From positions 1-17,370 of the forward strand of contig VGAV01000011.1 in assembly GCA_016870695.1 (NCBI GenBank): a stretch of DNA of 17,370 nt, in the 5' to 3' direction. The position numbers and the translations under genes were made by a program. This document shows positions 15,490 through 17,370 of the stretch, one piece after another. Within the stretch, counting starts at the first letter, position 1, and each line of letters opens with the position of its first letter. The notes below the pieces were generated by a model, which saw only the letters and a program-made list of their open reading frames with translations, was not told where the DNA came from and searched no databases. The DNA is from Actinomycetota bacterium (GTDB lineage Bacteria; Actinomycetota; Actinomycetes; Actinomycetales; Microbacteriaceae).

Positions 15490-16557
15490 GTGAACGAGCA
15501 GAACGGTGACGAGGCCCCGGTCCTGGTGCGGACTCGCCGCGGTGTCGGCCACCTCACCCTCCACCGCCCGCGCGCGATCAACGCGCTCGACCTGGACATG
15601 ATCCGACGGCTCTCCCTGGCTCTGGACCGCTGGGAGCACGACGGCGACATCGACGCCGTGCTGCTCGACGGCGCGGGCGATCGCGGCTTCTGCGCCGGCG
15701 GCGACGTGCGCGCGCTGTACGACATGGTCGTGGAGGGCCGCCTCGACGAGGTCCACGCGTTCTTTCGCGAGGAGTACGCCCTCGACCACCGCATCGCGAC
15801 CTACCCCAAGCCGGTCGTCGCGATCGCCGACGGCATCACGATGGGCGGCGGCATCGGCCTGGCCGGCCACGCCCGCATCCGTCTCGTGACCGAGCGCTCG
15901 CGTCTGGCCATGCCCGAGACGCGCATCGGCTTCACCCCCGACGTGGGCGGGTCGTGGCTGCTGTCCCGCGCCCCCGGTCGCCTCGGCGAGTACCTCGCCC
16001 TGACGGGCGGGACCATGGATGCCGCTGACGCCCTGTACGCCGGATTCGCCGACCACCTCGTGCCCGCGGCGCATCTGCCGGCCCTCTCCGAGGCGCTGCA
16101 GAACCGGGCCGACCCTTCGACCCCGACGGAGCTCGTGCTCCTCTTCGACGAGACGCCCGAGCCGTCCCGGCTGCAGGCCGCGCGTCCGTGGATCGACGAC
16201 GCCTTCGCGGCCGACGACGTCCGCGGCATCCTGGGACGCCTCCGCGACCGGCCGGAACCCGAGGCGCGCGAGACGGCCGACGGGCTGGAGGCCTCGGCGC
16301 CCCTGGCGGTCGCGGTGACGCTCGAGGCGGTGCGGCGTGCGCGCGCGCTGCCGTCCCTCCGCGCCGCGCTCGCCCAGGAGTACGGACTCGTGCTGTGGTT
16401 CGCCACGACGCAGCCCGATCTCCGCGAGGGGATCCGGGCGCAGCTCGTCGACAAGGACCGCTCGCCGTCCTGGACGCCGCGCCGTCACGAGGACGTGTCG
16501 CCCGACCTCGTCGCCGAGGCCTTCGCCTTCGTCCCCGCCCCGCCCCTCTGGGACTAG
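15490..16557 (+). CDS. 3-hydroxyisobutyryl-CoA hydrolase-like crotonase
   Basis: A 355-residue crotonase-fold protein that probably hydrolyses 3-hydroxyisobutyryl-CoA in valine breakdown. Oxyanion-hole blocks are GFCAGGDVRALYD (67-79) and DGITMGGGIGLAGHARI (114-130). E143 and D151 in MPETRIGFTPDVGGSW match the catalytic Glu and Asp of the hydrolase branch. EEYALDHRIATYPKP (94-108) and the long C-terminal part, with its PSWTPRRHEDVSPDLV ending, also separate it from ordinary ~260-residue enoyl-CoA hydratases, and the length fits. GTG 15490 is chosen from the leaderless -10 spacing; GTG 15481 would add three residues. No other valine-catabolism gene is next to it. Single-gene transcription is likely, with the palindromic repeat copy just downstream. 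Confidence 0.9.
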   Translation: MNEQNGDEAPVLVRTRRGVGHLTLHRPRAINALDLDMIRRLSLALDRWEHDGDIDAVLLDGAGDRGFCAGGDVRALYDMVVEGRLDEVHAFFREEYALDHRIATYPKPVVAIADGITMGGGIGLAGHARIRLVTERSRLAMPETRIGFTPDVGGSWLLSRAPGRLGEYLALTGGTMDAADALYAGFADHLVPAAHLPALSEALQNRADPSTPTELVLLFDETPEPSRLQAARPWIDDAFAADDVRGILGRLRDRPEPEARETADGLEASAPLAVAVTLEAVRRARALPSLRAALAQEYGLVLWFATTQPDLREGIRAQLVDKDRSPSWTPRRHEDVSPDLVAEAFAFVPAPPLWD

Positions 16558-16588
16558 CGCCCAGCCCCCGCCCCGCCCCTGCTCGTGG

Positions 16589-16653
16589 CCGTGAGTGGGC
16601 GCAGATGTACGCACGACACCGCCCCCGGCGTACATCTGCGACAAGTCAGCGCC
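16589..16653 (-). repeat. Intergenic palindromic repeat, copy 2
   Basis: On the minus strand it reads GGCGCTGACTTGTCGCAGAT and continues like copy 1 at 6789-6853. Inside it, CGCAGATGTACGC and GCGTACATCTGCG form a perfect 13-base inverted repeat around a 14-base loop. It lies 31 bases after the crotonase stop codon and could act as a terminator or mRNA stabiliser. No open frame is associated with it. Confidence 0.75.
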
Positions 16654-16737
16654 CGCCCTGAGCGAACTCGCCCGCGGCCCAGCGTTCCCCGATGGCGTGC
16701 ACGGCTCGCGCACAGGACCGGCCCGTCGCCGCCGTCA

Positions 16738-16743
16738 TAGGCT
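16738..16743 (+). promoter_or_regulatory. -10 element of J-domain gene
   Basis: TAGGCT is a good actinobacterial -10. It lies 42 bases before the GTG at 16786, leaving a leader of about 35 bases that contains GGAAGA at proper spacing. The -35 region (AGGACC, 18 bases upstream) is weak. Confidence 0.4.
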
Positions 16744-16785
16744 GAACGGTGCCGCATCCGCGCGGCGGAACGGAAGAATCCCACA

Positions 16786-17370
16786 GTGTTCGACAGTCCC
16801 ATGTCGCTCTCGGCATACCAGGTGCTCCGCGTCGAGTCCGACGTCGACGACGAGGGCCTGCGCCGGGCGTACCGCGTCCGGCTGCGCGAGACGCATCCCG
16901 ACACCGGGGGCGACGCGGCGCTGTTCGTGCAGGTGCAGCGCGCCTGGGAGCTCGTCGGCACCCCCGAGGCGCGGAGCGCCTACGACCGGGGCCGGACGAC
17001 CACCGCGACCGAGTGGTCGGGAGGGCCCGCGGCATCCGCCCCCTCCGCCCGTCCCGACACGCGCCCCCGCGCCCGCGCCTACGGCCAGCCCGGCGGGTGG
17101 CGTCGCGAGCGGTACCTGACCCTCATCCGGGAGTGGGCGGGACGGGGCGTCGAGATCCCCGACCCGTACGACGCCGCGCTCGTGCGCTCGGCGCCGCCCG
17201 AGATCCGGCACATCCTCGCCGACGCGCTCGCGGAGGAGGAGACGGCCCGGCTCGTCGCCGATCTCGGCATGGGATACACGGTGTGGCACGACGTCTTCGC
17301 CGACCGCGACGGCATCGACCCGGAGCAGAAGGTGGACCACCTCGTGCTCGGCCCGAGCGGGCTCTACTCG
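16786..17370 (+). CDS. J-domain protein leading into a NERD-like domain, 5' part
   Basis: 195 codons are visible; the gene runs off the right edge. Residues ~8-65 form a J domain: SAYQVLRVESDVDDEGLRRA, then the HPD tripeptide at 37-39 (ETHPDTGGD), then FVQVQRAWELVGTPEARSAYD. J domains stimulate the ATPase of Hsp70 (DnaK). A Ser/Pro/Arg/Ala-rich linker (~73-100) follows, then a helical region. The last visible residues, KVDHLVLGPSGLYS (182-195), resemble the opening of NERD (nuclease-related) domains, which start with a D-H-L-V-x-GP-x-G pattern, so a J-NERD fusion is likely but unproven here. No DnaJ Gly/Phe or zinc-finger region is seen, so this is not DnaJ itself. GTG 16786 is preferred over ATG 16801 because GGAAGA lies eight bases before it. 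Confidence 0.8.
   Translation, partial: MFDSPMSLSAYQVLRVESDVDDEGLRRAYRVRLRETHPDTGGDAALFVQVQRAWELVGTPEARSAYDRGRTTTATEWSGGPAASAPSARPDTRPRARAYGQPGGWRRERYLTLIREWAGRGVEIPDPYDAALVRSAPPEIRHILADALAEEETARLVADLGMGYTVWHDVFADRDGIDPEQKVDHLVLGPSGLYS

Overview
The window is very GC-rich (about 72% by eye) with dense genes and overlapping stop/start codons. Together with FO-synthase, actinobacterial -10 elements placed directly before start codons, and secreted proteins ending in a Cys-Arg C-terminal domain, this points to an actinobacterium of the Microbacteriaceae, most likely Microbacterium or a close relative. No taxonomic search was possible.

Layout: (1) 1-2738, minus strand: a two-gene unit of an FO-synthase-like protein (FbiC/CofGH) followed, with a 4-base overlap, by the start of a flavin-dependent monooxygenase that runs off the left edge. 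(2) 2846-3235: a small conserved-looking protein of unknown role. (3) 3236-13401: a carbohydrate-degradation island of three large secreted GH43-type proteins. They share an order of signal peptide, LamG-like domain, Ig-like domain(s), GH43 five-bladed propeller, Big_4-like domain and a common ~90-residue C-terminal domain ending in Cys-Arg. One is alone on the plus strand. The other two are divergent from a 235-base control region. All three promoters carry a related LacI-type operator (TGTT-R-CCG-NN-AACA-like), so they are probably induced together by a plant-type or other arabinose/xylose-containing polysaccharide. A 58-residue secreted peptide gene lies downstream of the first. (4) 13433-15309, minus strand: an ABC-2-type exporter (ATPase and permease, 4-base overlap). 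(5) 15490-16557: a 3-hydroxyisobutyryl-CoA hydrolase-like crotonase. (6) 16786-17370: the start of a J-domain protein that seems to lead into a NERD-like domain and runs off the right edge.

The only gene-free stretch above 300 bases is 6614-6948. It holds a ~154-base near-pure CTG/CCG triplet tract, one copy of an intergenic palindromic repeat, and the terminator hairpin of the minus-strand GH43 gene. The second copy of the palindromic repeat is at 16589-16653.

The strongest oddities are: the CofH half of the FbiC protein has lost all three cysteines of its radical-SAM cluster motif; the long triplet tract follows in frame behind a tiny secreted ORF; a two-copy palindromic element; the shared C-terminal Cys-Arg domain; and a roughly five-fold hand-counted excess of the heptamer GGATGCC/GGCATCC.
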